NCBI GenBank assembly: GCA_008692225.1
Contig: VICG01000004.1
Location: 3,019,001-3,083,000 of the forward strand
Length of the DNA stretch: 64,000 nt
Direction of reading: 5' to 3'
Source of the DNA: Monilinia fructicola
Taxonomy: Eukaryota; Ascomycota; Leotiomycetes; Helotiales; Sclerotiniaceae
Made by a program: the position numbers and the translations under genes. This document shows, in pieces, positions 1-11,467 of this stretch; within the stretch, counting starts at the first letter, position 1, and every line of letters starts with the position of its first letter. The notes under the pieces were generated by a model. That model searched no databases, was not told the DNA's origin, and worked only from the letters and a program-made list of their open reading frames with translations.

Positions 1-963
1 TCATCCATGGTTTTCTTGAACGCTTCGGGTGATCTCAAGTCATACCCTGCAGCAAATGTATGGCAAGTATCCAAACAAACACCAACCCTGGATTTATCAT
101 CGACGAGAGCGATAATGTCCCGAAGATCTTCCCATGTGCAACCAATCACATTTCCAGCTCCTGCCATATTTTCTAGTAATGTGACGACCGATTTCGTTGC
201 CTTGTGGGCTTTATTTAATTGAGCTGCAATACGTGCGATTGCTTCAGATCTTGGATTGCCTCCTGTACTTCCGGGATGGAAGTTGTAAAGATTGATACCT
301 AACTCTTCACAGCGCTTTAGATCGTCCAAGAAACAATCATACGCTTGCTTTGCCTTGACTTCGTCCGGCTGAGCCAAGTTTACAAGATACGAACAGTGTG
401 GAAGGACATATTTCGAGGCATCGTAATTTTGATCTTTGCAGAAAGTCTTGAATTGATCGCGAGCGTCGGCCGCCAGAGGAGGGTTTACCCATTTTCGTTG
501 AGATTTGAGGAATAATGCAAAAGCATTACCGCCAATACGTAGCGAATTATTGACTGAGTTTTGAACGCCTACGACAGAAAGTATGAGAAGAATTTACACC
601 ACAAGATAAGAGCTTGTACCTACCACCAGCAGCAGCACTAACATGGGCTCCGATATGCACAGCCTTCTTTAAAGTCGAAACCAGTGTACGGCCAGCTAAC
701 GGCATAGTTTCTGCGTTTTTATCTTCCTTTGTTTTCCTCTTTTTAATAGCTTTCTTCTCGTCGATAGTCTCTCCGTCCTGCTTGTCTTCGTCTTCGTCTT
801 CGTCCTTAAGTTTGCGCTTCACAGATGCAGCCTTTGTAATTTTGGTAACTCGGTCTGGTGAAACAATAGATTCGCCCTCCTCCGTGCTCTCAGCCTTGGT
901 ATCTTTCCCTCCCTTTCTCGATGCAGAATCCGCAGATTCAGTTTTTAGAATATCTGAGACCAT
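1..963 (-). CDS. APN1: AP endonuclease 1 (endonuclease IV family), 3' end cut by the window edge
   Basis: Class II AP endonuclease that cuts DNA 5' of abasic sites in base excision repair; the family is zinc-dependent and acts in nucleus and mitochondria. The minus-strand reading shows endonuclease IV blocks in order: HIGAHVSAAGG at the start of the barrel, FHPGSTGG, LLENMAG and GVCLDTCHTFAAGYD, which carry the known metal-ligand His, Glu and Asp residues. The first ~110 residues are Lys/Glu/Asp-rich, a typical fungal nuclear extension. One intron of 55 bases (569-623, GTAGGT...GTAG) joins the exons at AAAGG|V. The C-terminal part lies beyond base 1. The start at 963 is uncertain: an ATG at 999-1001 opens MPPRRSGRN, a very typical N-terminus, but it is out of frame and would need another intron. 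The family call is certain; the start is not. Confidence 0.93.
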
Positions 964-1093
964 ATACTATTAGCATTTCGACCAGATCTTCGAGGGGGCA
1001 TCTTTGCTTTGCGATTGTTGTGGTGGTGACGAGATACAGCTGAAAATAACCTGAACGTCTAGAACGCGCTTTTGAAATCAGATTGACACGCAA

Positions 1094-1101
1094 TCACGTG
1101 A
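1094..1101. promoter_or_regulatory. TCACGTGA palindrome upstream of APN1
   Basis: Perfect 8-base palindrome with a CACGTG core, a known target of bHLH (Cbf1-like) and some bZIP factors. It lies ~95-130 bases upstream of the APN1 start candidates, in the short gap to the RED-like gene. The same octamer occurs elsewhere near gene starts in this window. Function is inferred only. Confidence 0.35.
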
Positions 1102-1230
1102 CTAAACTACAATAGATCAAATTCACGCGTCCGAAGGAATTTGTCAGATAACATTTTACATCTCGTATTATATGGTTTGTATATAGACAATTGGGGTATA
1201 AGCTACCTAATTTGCGCACCATCATAATAG

Positions 1231-2886
1231 CTACGACCCGGACGCTTTCCTACTCTCAACTATTTTCATAATATCAGCGGCACTATTCGCATCCCCCTTT
1301 CTCTTCTTTGCACCTCTCTTCCTCTTAGATTTGCCAGTTCCTTTCTCATCTTCATCATCGTCCCCTTCGCCCCATGCTGACAATTTGACTTTTGTCTCAT
1401 CAAAATCAGCTTCGTCCTCGAATCTGCTACTCCCAAATCCCATATCCATATCCTCCATATCACGATCATCTCGCTGTAACATCTTTTTCCGCCGTGCTTC
1501 TTTTGGCGGCTTCTTCTGCTGATTCCGGAGTTTTTGATATAGGGTTGAGAGTGGAGGCTTTCTTGAGAGCAGCAAGAATAGTTGGATCACTAAACGCTTT
1601 TGGTTTGGCCTCGTTATCTGTGGTTGCAGGCTCAGAGTCGCCAAAGTAGTTCCTAGGTTTGCTGGGCAGGGGAGGTGGTGCCATACTTCCAGACTTCGGT
1701 ACTTCTTGAGGTGAATCTCGAGTCTTGTCCTTCTTTCTTTCAGTATCTTCTGTGACTTCTCCATCTTCCGCCCCATCCTCCGATTCCGAGTCTTCTTCTT
1801 CAAGCCCGGCTAACGGATCATAATCATCCCCAGCGTCATCAAATATATCAATATCTTCTTCCTCTGGCTCTGGCTCCGTCGGTACTTCCGGAACTTCCAT
1901 GCCCAATGGTTTCGCACCCTTGTCGGGCATTAATAGACCATTTCCTTTCACAGCTTCCGATTCCAATTGCACCTTTCTGACTTTCCTCTTCTCATTTCCA
2001 TTTTCGTCAACCACAATTAGAATCTCTCTTCCCTTCCCATCCCTCTCGATTCTGGTCGTAGATTTTGGCTCTCCAACTTTCTTGAATCTCGCTCCCAAAG
2101 ATGGTTGCGCTGCCTCTTTCGCTGCTTGACGTGCCGCTTTCATCTCAGCTAAAATTTGATCCCTGGTTCTCTTCTTTCCTGGTATCAAGCTTGGTGGTGC
2201 CATCTCTCCTTTCTTTTTGCTCTTCTCTTTTCGACAGCAACAACGTCCCTTTCCTCCAACCTCTCAAACTCGTCATCCAAATCCTCTGTCTCTTCGGGCT
2301 GGTCTTCATTATCATTCTTCCCGCTCAAAACATCCTCACCCCTCCTTACCCTCTCCAATAACTTATAATCCAGACCTTTCACTAGATGCGTGCTTTCCAC
2401 ATCGCCGCCTAATATCTCGTCCCTCAATTTTAAAAATGTAGCTTCGTCAATCTGCTGTAACTTCATCATCTCCTCCAATGCTTTAACTCTGGATGCTTTA
2501 TCATCCTCATCTTCATCGATGCGATGTTTGGTGCGATCAGTATAGCCTGCTGCGAGCTTTGAACCTTTAGGTGCCGCAACTGAACGGAACTTCTTAGGTT
2601 GTGAAGGATTGCCTAACGCTCGTTGTTCGGCTACCTGACGTGCGAAATCAACGCCGCCTACCGAGCGACTAGAATGGCAGTTAGACTTGATTATATAGAT
2701 TCGTAGGAGAGGATTCTTAGAGCCTTACGGTGTCATGGGTATTGAACTTCGCATTCGAGAGCCAAGTGCAGAAGGTGTTGCGCCATCTCGTCTCGGAGCG
2801 GCACCAGTGGCTGAATTCCTATCTCCAGGTGTAGTTTGCCTTGCAGGCGTGTCCAGTACAAGTTTTCGGAACTGTTGGTTATTCAT
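1231..2886 (-). CDS. RED/IK-like splicing factor with two compensating frameshifts
   Basis: Homologue of RED (IK, Smu2 partner), a component of the activated spliceosome in the nucleus. The start at 2884-2886 gives MNNQQFRKLVLDTPARQ, then a 60-base intron (2669-2728), then the RED N-terminal domain with FLGGD-like and HLVKGLDYKLLERVR blocks. The middle (KKRTRDQILAEMKAARQ and the TRIERDGKGRE region) and the acidic/basic C-terminus are also family-like. Two breaks interrupt the frame: a T5 run at 2214-2218 appears one base short and a T4 run at 1501-1504 one base long. They compensate, so the sequence between them is read in another frame; after correction the protein is about 531 aa. No GT-AG intron fits either break. 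Sequencing error or a real lesion cannot be told apart here. Confidence 0.85.
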
Positions 2887-3256
2887 GGTAATTTTCTGGT
2901 TAATTCCAGAGAATTATAAGAATAGTCAGTCCAGAGAGATATGCAGATCCCGTCCGTCGCGATTATCACGGTTGCCAAGGGTATCCGTGGCAATATTCAT
3001 AATGTGATTCACCGCCTTTGACCATCAATTGTTTGTAAGTCTTGTCTTACGTTGGACATTGACAAAATAATTCAACTCAACTGCTTCTACTCAAGTACAC
3101 CAAATAACTTTTTGATCTTTATAATATGATTAAGTTTGTCCTCAACTATCTAGACTCTCCATGGATTGTGACTATCCTCAAATTATAATAAATATCGTTC
3201 CCGCCGAATCCATTGGCTTGCCATGTCAATCCTTTCCCTCTCTCAAAAACGAGCAA
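2887..3256. other. Intergenic gap between RED-like gene and P450 3' end
   Basis: Contains the promoter and 5' leader of the RED-like gene and the 3' region of the P450. I see no further gene or repeat. Confidence 0.6.
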
Positions 3257-4994
3257 CTACATCGCAAACTCCACCGCACCATCAATGCCTTCCCTTGGGA
3301 CTAGACTTACCAACACCTTCTTGATTGGTGAAGCTATTTGCGCCGACATGTTACTGATGTCTTGAATGGGTTCAACCCACTCATTACCGTCAGGTATGAT
3401 ATCAAATCTCATGGCCAGCATGCCGACGAAAGCTGCCATTACAGGTGTTACAAACGCTCTACCCGGGCAAGTATTCACACCGCCACCAAAGGCTCGAAAT
3501 GCATTTAAAGGAGTTTTCTCGCAGAATCGCTCGGGACGGAAAGTATCAGCTGTCTCTCCCCATATACTCTTGTTAAAGTGTAGTCTTCTGTTGGCGATGA
3601 TTACTATGGAATCTTTCTTGAGCAGGTATTGATCTTGACCGACAAATGTGTCAGCCAAGACTTGGCGAGGTCCAGTTCCAGTTGAGCGGAACCTCAGGGT
3701 TTCCATTATCATTGAGTTGAGTATTGGTAATTGATGTAGCTTCTTCAGGTCAATTTTATGGATTGTCTTTCCTTGAGTCGATATTTCAGATGTTGTTATT
3801 TCTCCTACTTGACTTCGGACTTCTTTGAGGAGGAGTGGATCAGAAAACAATTGATAAATTACCCAAAACATCGTAGGGGTTGTGTTGGATAGCGCAGCAA
3901 TATTGCTGATTGTCTCGTGCTTCGCAAGATCTGCGTGTGTATCATCTGTTTCATCAACTAGCAGCTCGTATCTGCTTTTGACAAGCTCTGAACCCTCGAG
4001 GTAATCACCACTGGAAAAATAACGCCGAAATCCATTGACGACTGCATCTCGACCGCAAATAGCTTTGGAAGCGATGACTGTCGAAAGGAAACTTGGTAGT
4101 ATCAAATTCATTGAACCATCAGAAAACGCCCTATATATGTCAGATTTCGTATTTCTTAGGGTATACTATTAATGTCAACATACCAGAATCCTGCTTCAAT
4201 TTTTGGGTCTCGGTATGGATTTTGGGCCCCATACAAACTTTCGCTTGTTACAACAGTCAGTCCGTGTCGTACCCAGTCCCATAGATCGATTGTTTCGCAG
4301 TTATTATCGTTTCTTGCCGTTGATGCCAGATTATCTAGGTGGTTCTTCGTGGCCAGTGCTGCTTCTCGAAGCATGCTAAAAATGCCACCCGAGGGAGAGA
4401 GAGCGCCTTGTATTACCTTTATTCCTTTGACCATTAAACTTGGAGCATCAGAATCTGAGAAGACATCAGCGAGTAGTCTCTCGGACGCCGATTTACTCAG
4501 GCCCGCCAGTCGCGCCCCAAATTGACCCTCCAAATGCCAGAGTGAAATGGCTTTGTGTTGACGTTGAAGAGATGGTACTAGGCTGGGTGAAGTAACGACA
4601 TGGATATCTCTGTTGAATATACGTATAGTGAAGATTGGGAGACCCCATTTTTGACTACCGAGATGGAGAAATAGGCGTTAGCCCCTTTGATTAGTTCACA
4701 GAAGTATGTATGGAGTGGATCTTACCTCAAAATGCTGTAGTATTCGTTCTTATGCCACAAAATACCGATGATATGGCCGACAACTGGTATAGTTGGGGGA
4801 ACGCGAATTGGTCCGCTGGAGTTTCGTTTGACATTGAGGCGGAGAACTGTATTAATACATAGCGTTAAGATGCCCAGAGCAAGTAGTAAATAAAGTCTCG
4901 TATCTTCCAGGATGGGCAAGAAACCAAGTCGGAAATTTTCAATCATCTTTTCAGACATGATATTCAATAGAAGATTGAAAATGACAGTGTACAA
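3257..4994 (-). CDS. Cytochrome P450 monooxygenase
   Basis: Microsomal haem-thiolate monooxygenase; substrate unknown. Three exons (4994-4726, 4654-4184, 4130-3257) with 71- and 53-base introns sum to exactly 538 codons (537 aa, normal for a P450). A hydrophobic segment at residues ~33-51 is the ER anchor, followed by a Pro-rich hinge (VPPTIPVVGH). The ExxR helix-K motif is in METLRFRS (~residue 388), the PERF motif follows, and the haem loop FGGGVNTCPGR puts the ligand Cys at ~468. The overall pattern resembles fungal CYP7/CYP8-like sterol-type P450s. No reductase or biosynthetic cluster neighbours are seen, so no pathway can be proposed. The next Met at residue 13 is an alternative start. 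The gene is intact. Confidence 0.93.
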
Positions 4995-6225
4995 TCTGCG
5001 TTCTAGGAGGCAAGGATAAAGTTGATTCAGAAGAAAGAGCTTGTACTCAGGACGGATAACGCGAAGGGAATGTGTTATCGAATATGAGATTCTCTGAAAC
5101 TGGGGCTATCTTAAGTTAAAAATGCACCAGAGCAGAGCTTTAGGCCCCAACATTACCAGCATACTCATTCGCTGGACTGAATGCTTTACAGCTGTCTCTA
5201 TGGAAACTCTATGTATGATTGGCCTGGCTTCCCGTCCACAGTTTTATTCACGCCTACCATCATCCACTAAGACTGTATAAACAGCTAATTCGAGAATCCG
5301 AAGGATGAATCTACTATTGCCGAGGTACAATTGTATTCTCAACCACATATTTGATGCTGTTCAGGCCTTTGATGAAGTAGTTAGCCTCATGGCAAGTAGC
5401 TTGTACTGTTAGTCCCAATGAGAGACTGATTTCACATGCATAACTTGCGCTGCAATACAATAATTCGTCAAGGCAGAGCAATACACCAAGGGATAAAGGG
5501 GATATTATAAACCTCACTGATTAGTAAGTAAGTTATACATATTCACTTTTCTCCATGAAATATGATACCAGCTTAAAATTGTCTTTAGCTAGTATATTTA
5601 TTTAGCTTTCGCACTTACTAACGCACAAATACCCCTTTTGGGAGGAAAATCATATGTCCACGGGTTCCATTATATTCCTCGGTTCTTCTAATTCACTAAT
5701 CATGAAAGGCTAGAATCTGAAAGTCAGTAGCTCGTGTTTTTGTGCCTTTGACCTTGTTAATCTTGATTTTGGCGATATTTAATAAGGGAATTCATGTTTA
5801 CTTAGCTGCATTATAAAGCTGACAGATCCTATGTTACAGATATTAATTAGACTTTAGATATGAAAACATCGGAGATGCCTGGCCCATAAGCTCTACTTCT
5901 TGTATTATAGAACTACGCAGTGATAGCCTTCTATCGTTACTGAGATTGGGACTATTGGATTATTTTTATTGGGCAGACGCGTTGCGAGTGATATGGCGAC
6001 CCTCTCCATCATTGCCTAAATCTCACTCGCTCTTTTCCCATCGTGTTAATTTGTGTGGATTGTTTTGAGCATAAGGAGAGCTCTTCTCAATACCTAATGT
6101 TTGAGATTCTTCTAGCACATGCAACCCATTCAGTAGCTCCTCCAATCTTGGTAAACATAAACTTACTGTGATCATTGCATCATCTGATTAACTTTGTCAT
6201 CCGTGATCACATAAAGTTAAACGCA
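4995..6225. other. Intergenic, upstream of P450
   Basis: Moderately AT-rich DNA with only short, unconvincing open frames. It includes the P450 promoter. I see no RNA gene or transposon signature. Confidence 0.5.
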
Positions 6226-7350
6226 ATGAATAGTTGCTCCAGTTACGACTGCGAGTTCGATTTGGTATATGTTCCTTCATATGTAAAGATATCGAGTTTC
6301 CACTGAATTATAATGAGGAGGACTTCTTCGGACTTATCTGGGAGAGCGAGAGACAAATTCTATCCTCTTATAATCCCGTCCAGAACAGTATTACGGAAGA
6401 CCTTACAAGCCTCGGATATCCTACTCGCCATGCAGAGACTGTGCTAATGATAGCACACAAGGATTCCAAATCAATTTGTCAGAGGAATCCTCAAACCACG
6501 AAGATCTCTGGGGGGGGGGGGGGGGGGGGGGTAGTAGCAACGAAATGAGTTTCCAATCGGCGTGCCGCACGCAAGTGTCAACAAAAGAAGCAAGAGATTT
6601 TTGCAAGGTCATATCTCGGATCCGTAGAATCAGAATCTAGCACTTGGACAGATCTTCATATCGTCAAACCCCAGGACAATGAATGAGGAAGGAGACAGGT
6701 GTATCAAAGACTTGCATATCGAAAACCTTGGGAAAATATATCGAGCAAACCTGTTGATTGCTCGAAGATCAAATCAAAGCGGTGATTGCGGACAGTGATC
6801 ACTGGAAAAATCAAACTCTGGTTTTAAAGGCCCAGGAAATACCACAAACTTCATCAACCAGGTTCAGGAAGATGGCGCCGAAAATCCCGTCGATCATTCA
6901 CATAGAAGCCAATGCTTACAGGACTTCCCAGCCAAAAATGACCATGCCAAACACGCCAACGAATGCATTTTGACCTTGGAAGATACGAAAGATGAATCGA
7001 ATTGTCCTAGTCCTCCCTTGACCCCAAAAATCAATATGCAAAGAAACAGCAACGTTTATCGAAAGCGTGCATGAAATTCCACTCCGCTAACGACATCACC
7101 CAAACCCTCCAAATCGAAATCCACAACACCACCAAAACGCAAAAGACCTGGCCGATATCCCGTCGCATGACAACTCAAAGTCTCGGCTCTCGAAATCTTC
7201 GGTGCAATATATTCAGGGGACGCGGTTGCGGCGCGAAATTGGACATTTTTTAGACATGTGTGTGATACTTCGTACACGGTTGTTTTGCGGGGGAAGACAA
7301 GGCTTGGTGCGGAGTATTTGACTTCTGGAGTAGAGCTGCGTTGAAACTGA
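6226..7350 (+). pseudogene. Decayed hypothetical gene with in-frame stops, frameshift and poly-G tract
   Basis: Protein-like sequence can be followed in plus-strand pieces. An ATG at 6226 opens MNSCSSYDCEFDL, probably followed by an intron, then a ~70-residue block ending ICQRNPQTTKIS just before a G22 tract. After several short frames, a further block runs from ~6790 to 7350: a Lys/Pro/Ser-rich stretch (PKPSKSK, PPKRKRPGRYP), then an ordered-looking part (LEIFGAIYSGDAVAARNW). That block contains TGA stops after RKRA (ending 7076) and PVA (ending 7169), and an A5 run near 6801 appears to be short by one. No domain is recognised. A real gene with unseen introns remains possible, so confidence is low. 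Confidence 0.35.
6510..6531 (+). repeat. Poly-G tract (G22)
   Basis: Twenty-two consecutive G residues inside the decayed coding region. Such a tract is length-unstable and could fold into a G-quadruplex. Confidence 0.95.
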
Positions 7351-8614
7351 TCTAGATGCTTGGTGGGGAGATTGTGAGTTCGCCAGGGTTGGAGGGGAGG
7401 TATAGTGGATAGCGGATAGCGGGTTGGGGTTTGAGATTGGATTTGGATTTCCCATCGCTACCCACCAACCATCCGCACGAAAGCACAGAATATAAAAACA
7501 ACAAGCCATAACGCCCACCTTTCTCCAAAGCCCTAAATCAACCCCCAATAATACCCATGAAACATCACCTCGCACATGACATCCCGCCACCGCAGCATGT
7601 CCTCGTGTCTACGATGCAATCTTACAAATCTTCCCGAATTCTCCGCAACGCAACCTATCCGTGCAAATCATGCCGTTCCACAGCTCCACTGAGCCACATA
7701 CAGTAGCGAATTGCGCGAATGAACTCGGGAATCGATGTCTAAAATGTGTTCCCGAGGCAAGTGCACGTCGATAGCGTGACAAGCGGAAAGGGCTAGCGTG
7801 GCAATGCTGACTCAGCATTGTTCTTCTGCGGGGTTACCGCGAACTAGGATTCTTGGCGCGGAGTCTAGTCTCCTCTGACGATTTTTCGCTTACGGGTCCC
7901 GTGCCCGTACCGTGCGGTGCAGAAGTAAAGCCTGTGTGCAGGGGATAACGCACGCGATTTCTGGGAGATGGGGGAGGGGGGTTCGATAATTTGATTTCAT
8001 TTTGGATGTATGATTGTTTTTGTTGTTTTTATTGAATGTTAAGACCAGTTGCATGATGTCCTAAGGATAATTGTTGCCAATCTCATAAAGAGTAGTTTTG
8101 TGGCTGTGTTGGTGGCGAGGAATTTTACGTGCATGTCCTTTTGCTAGGAGAGGGAATCTCGTTGCTTGTTACTGTGTCATTTTGAGAGATATATACATGG
8201 TCTGAGGTTGGGCTTGTTGTTTTAGTGATAGATGGCGCTGTGAGTATGTGACAAAGAATGGAACACTAAAATTGAGGATTGTGATCGAGTGTCATCATTT
8301 TCATTTTGCCTTACATAAGGACAAGTCGCTACTATTGCTATCGCCATTTTTAATTAAAGAAATTATCATGCTGTTCTCTGTTATCTCTTATCTGTAACCC
8401 GCAATTCCTACCACCCTACCCTGTGTATCTGCAGAGCCTTCATCCTATCCCCATATTTCGTCGCCATCGCATTTCATCATATTTGTTCCCTCGAATCAAT
8501 TTTTCACCTATCAAAACATGTGTTACTTCATCATTCCCCCAAACTGCAACCTCGATTGAAATCGAAATTGCAGGCCCTTGATACCTACCACGTAAATACT
8601 TTGCACGCGTAGAA
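7351..8614. other. Intergenic, relatively GC-rich then AT-rich
   Basis: No convincing gene. Several antisense-type open frames (for example 7609-7818) have no recognisable features. It holds the palindromic bZIP-like site at 7802-7820 and the 3' flank of the orphan gene. Confidence 0.5.
7802..7820. promoter_or_regulatory. 19-base perfect palindrome centred on TGACTCA
   Basis: CAATGCTGACTCAGCATTG is a perfect inverted repeat (9-base arms around one central base). Its core TGCTGACTCAGCA contains TGACTCA, the Gcn4/CPC1/AP-1 bZIP target. An identical 13-base core occurs at 47438-47450. Which gene it would serve is unclear. Confidence 0.45.
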
Positions 8615-10803
8615 TCAGAGCATCTCCCATTCCTCAGACTCATCATCAGCCATGACCCAGCCATCTTCGGACTTTGTAGCTGAGTCAGTAACCTCTGCTT
8701 GGGTAGGAAGAACAGGAATAACTGGAAGATCCCGAACAATCGACGTTCTTCCGTTGTTGGCCTCAATTGTAGTGACATCATCGTCGACAACCTCGGCATA
8801 GGTGGGTTTGCGGAGCTTTTGAACATTTTCTGGGTGACTTTCTTCGCGTGTGATTCTTGTATATGTGACATCAGATAGTTCTGAGTTCCCAGCTGACAGA
8901 GTGATAGGCTTGGAGCAGCCCCATCTCTCTGAACGCTGAACAGCAATGTTGTCAAAGTTGTCAGCCTGCGTATGAACATAATTCTTAGGTCTATAGCCCC
9001 AACTAATTCTTGTTAGACGCTCAATTGGGTATTCCATAGGCCTACCATCTTCTGAGTCGTAGATCAATGGATCTTCACCAGCAACCTCTGAGGCACGAAG
9101 AAATTCTGTAGTCATATTACCAAGGGAAGAACCAGCCTTGTCCTCTTGTTTCTCCAGGCTACTAGCTGCAAGAAGATCCTCAGAGGATAACTTTTCAATT
9201 CGAGCATCTGCAATCGTAAGCCGGTTGTGAATAGATATCCCTTGCGCCTGTGTGCATTGCGAGGAAATCATACTATTGCTGGAAATACTGGTCTTGCTCT
9301 TTCCTCTGGTTTCTACCATCATACTTTTGACAGACACATTCATTTGACGAGCCTCATTCATCGTGAATTGAGTTTCATTGCTCAAGAAACTTGAAGATAT
9401 TTTAGACGCAAAGTTGGATTGAAATTGGGGATGATTCCAGGTAGAAGATTGAGGTGGCTTGATGTCACAATCATTCAAATTATGAGGGAAGGTCGAAGGC
9501 TTTAGCTCTTTGTTGATAGGCAGTTGATTTGCTTCCATAGCGTCTGGAACCTTGATGGACTGGACAAACTCCTGACTGCTCATTTCGAATTGTGGGTGAA
9601 TTGGCTTTGTTCCGTTGCCCTTGGATGGAAGCAACTCGTATGGCTGTCCATTGATTAAAACCTTGGCATATTCACATTCGGACCCCGCACATTCCACACC
9701 TTGACGGAAGGGACCCAAGGGGATAGGATCATCCTTCTGCTCAACACTCTTGAGAACCAAGCTACTTATTACCTCAGTCGACAAGCCATAGCACAATAAG
9801 CGCTTATGCATAAGATTAGATCGAGTGCAAGTTCGTTTGTAGCATTTTCCGCCAATCCTCAAACACACAACGGAGTATATCGTGTATTTTTATTGGCCTT
9901 AGTCAAAGCAGCAAGACCGATTTCTGTCTCTGTCATATCATTCGGTTTTGATATGCTGTCAAGGGTAGATTTGTCGGTTTTAAGTTCGGTTGTACCTGAC
10001 TCCTTGAGCTGTATGGCCTCATTGGGAGCAGGTTCAATGAAATCAGAAGATTTTCCTACTGTGTCAATATCTGGAGTGAGCGAAAGATCAACTTCAAATT
10101 CAATGCCCCGCTTGTCTCCTGTAGCTTGTTCAATCTTGTTGAGCAGAAACGATTGATTGCTGGCGAAACATGAACCTCCAGACTCAGGTTGTTTTTCTGT
10201 ATCTCTGTTGAAAACATGGGGTTCCATTTTCTTACATTCCTCAAGTGATAGGATTTGGGAAGAATCTGCTTCACCCAAAATAGTGTCATCTCTTGATATC
10301 TGTGACTGAGACTGCATGAGAGAATCTTTGTTGAGCTCACGAGAGTGTTTATTGACGTCGGTATTGCTATAAGAAAGCGAACCTTCCTTACACAGATTAT
10401 CTTTGTTACTGGATGAAGCATTCAAGGTTTGCTTGGGCTCCTCACTTAGATCGCACCGCGGCATGTCCACCCCCCCGCCTAACCATTCAAAAAATTGTTC
10501 ATAAGCATCTTTCTCATGTATCTGATGGGAGTTGTTTTCGTCGGAAGAAGGTACCGCGCAAGTATTGTTTTGATCAATTTTGGAAGTGGATTCGTTATCC
10601 ATTTTGATATCATCAGTGGGATGAGGGATGGTAACAGGGAGCTTGCTGATCTCGTGATGGTTTGTTTTGATTTCTCTATCCAACTCCAGGTCAGTTTCCT
10701 TGTCGGATTGTTCTGGGAGTTTTGAGATGTCTTGAATAATTGAATGTGTCGGAAGCAAAGAAGAGGAACTCTTTGCACGAGCAACAGGCGGTCGACTCGC
10801 CAT
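8615..10803 (-). CDS. Hypothetical Ser/Asn/Glu-rich protein with a Cys-containing central block; one frameshift
   Basis: I do not recognise this protein. The start ATG at 10801-10803 opens MASRPPVARAKSSSSLLP. The N-terminal ~310 residues are polar and look disordered, with a possible conserved patch YEQFFEWLGGGVDMPRC near residue 100. A break follows at a T5 run (9887-9891 on plus): adding one base gives a continuous ~729-aa frame and whole-codon length. The downstream block is the most ordered part: a Cys-rich stretch (CLRIGGKCYKRTCTRS, later CAGSECEYAKVLINGQPYEL) that could bind metal. A long low-complexity tail ends in an acidic DESEEWEML. A 16-base minisatellite sits in its 5' leader. Nucleus or cytoplasm cannot be told. 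Confidence 0.7.
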
Positions 10804-10872
10804 GATTGGTTTTTGTGTTGTGATTTGGATTGACAAAAGATTGTTTCTTGAGAAGGTGTTGTTTCTTGAGGT

Positions 10873-10968
10873 GTTGTTGAAAGGAGGTGTTGTTGAAAGG
10901 AGGTGTTGTTGAAAGGAGGTGTTGTTGAAAGGAGGTGTTGTTGAAAGGAGGTGTTGTTAAGAGGAGGT
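10873..10968 (-). repeat. 16-base minisatellite, six copies
   Basis: Five identical copies of GTTGTTGAAAGGAGGT (plus strand), then one degenerate copy. It starts 70 bases upstream of the ATG at 10803, so it is probably in the 5' leader or core promoter, where the sense strand is CT-rich. Confidence 0.95.
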
Positions 10969-11467
10969 GTATGTAAATTTCAGATTGTGGGGGATGTTGA
11001 TGCCTTTTAAGTATCCCCATGGTACGCTAGTAATCTTACTTGGAGATATCTGAAATGGCGGGGTAGTGGCTGTACAAGTGAATCTGCTACCGTACAACAA
11101 ACATCCAATTCTACGGCGGAAATTGTAAAGTTGAATAGTATTCATCAATCGTATTCAATAACATTCAATCTTACAATAGATTTGACGCAAACCAAGTTTT
11201 GAAGTGAAGTGGCCGAGTCGATTCACTTGAGTCGTTGAAGTTGCGATTTGGTGACAATATTGGTCCCATCAACTTCCTGGCATTGGAAAAAACCCACGTC
11301 GGTCAGTCTGAGCCTACTGATACCCAACAGGCTTGTCACAATCAAACACTGCTGGAAAGTTCCTGGCTGATTGATCGCTGTACAAGATGTTTTCAACCAC
11401 GAAATCCTTGGATTTGGACCAGTAAATTAGGTCATTACTTGATCAATATGACAGTCATCTTGAGAAG
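10969..11467. other. Intergenic, upstream of orphan gene and of small plus-strand gene
   Basis: Probable divergent promoter region. A 91-codon plus-strand frame (11235-11510) overlaps its end but shows no family features. Confidence 0.4.

Noticed and set aside
614..973. Plus-strand frame opposite APN1
   Set aside because: Mirror of the Lys/Glu-rich N-terminus of APN1; no independent features.
2205..2260. Intron to explain the first RED frameshift
   Set aside because: All possible GT...AG pairs are under 40 bases; a one-base change in the T5 run fits better.
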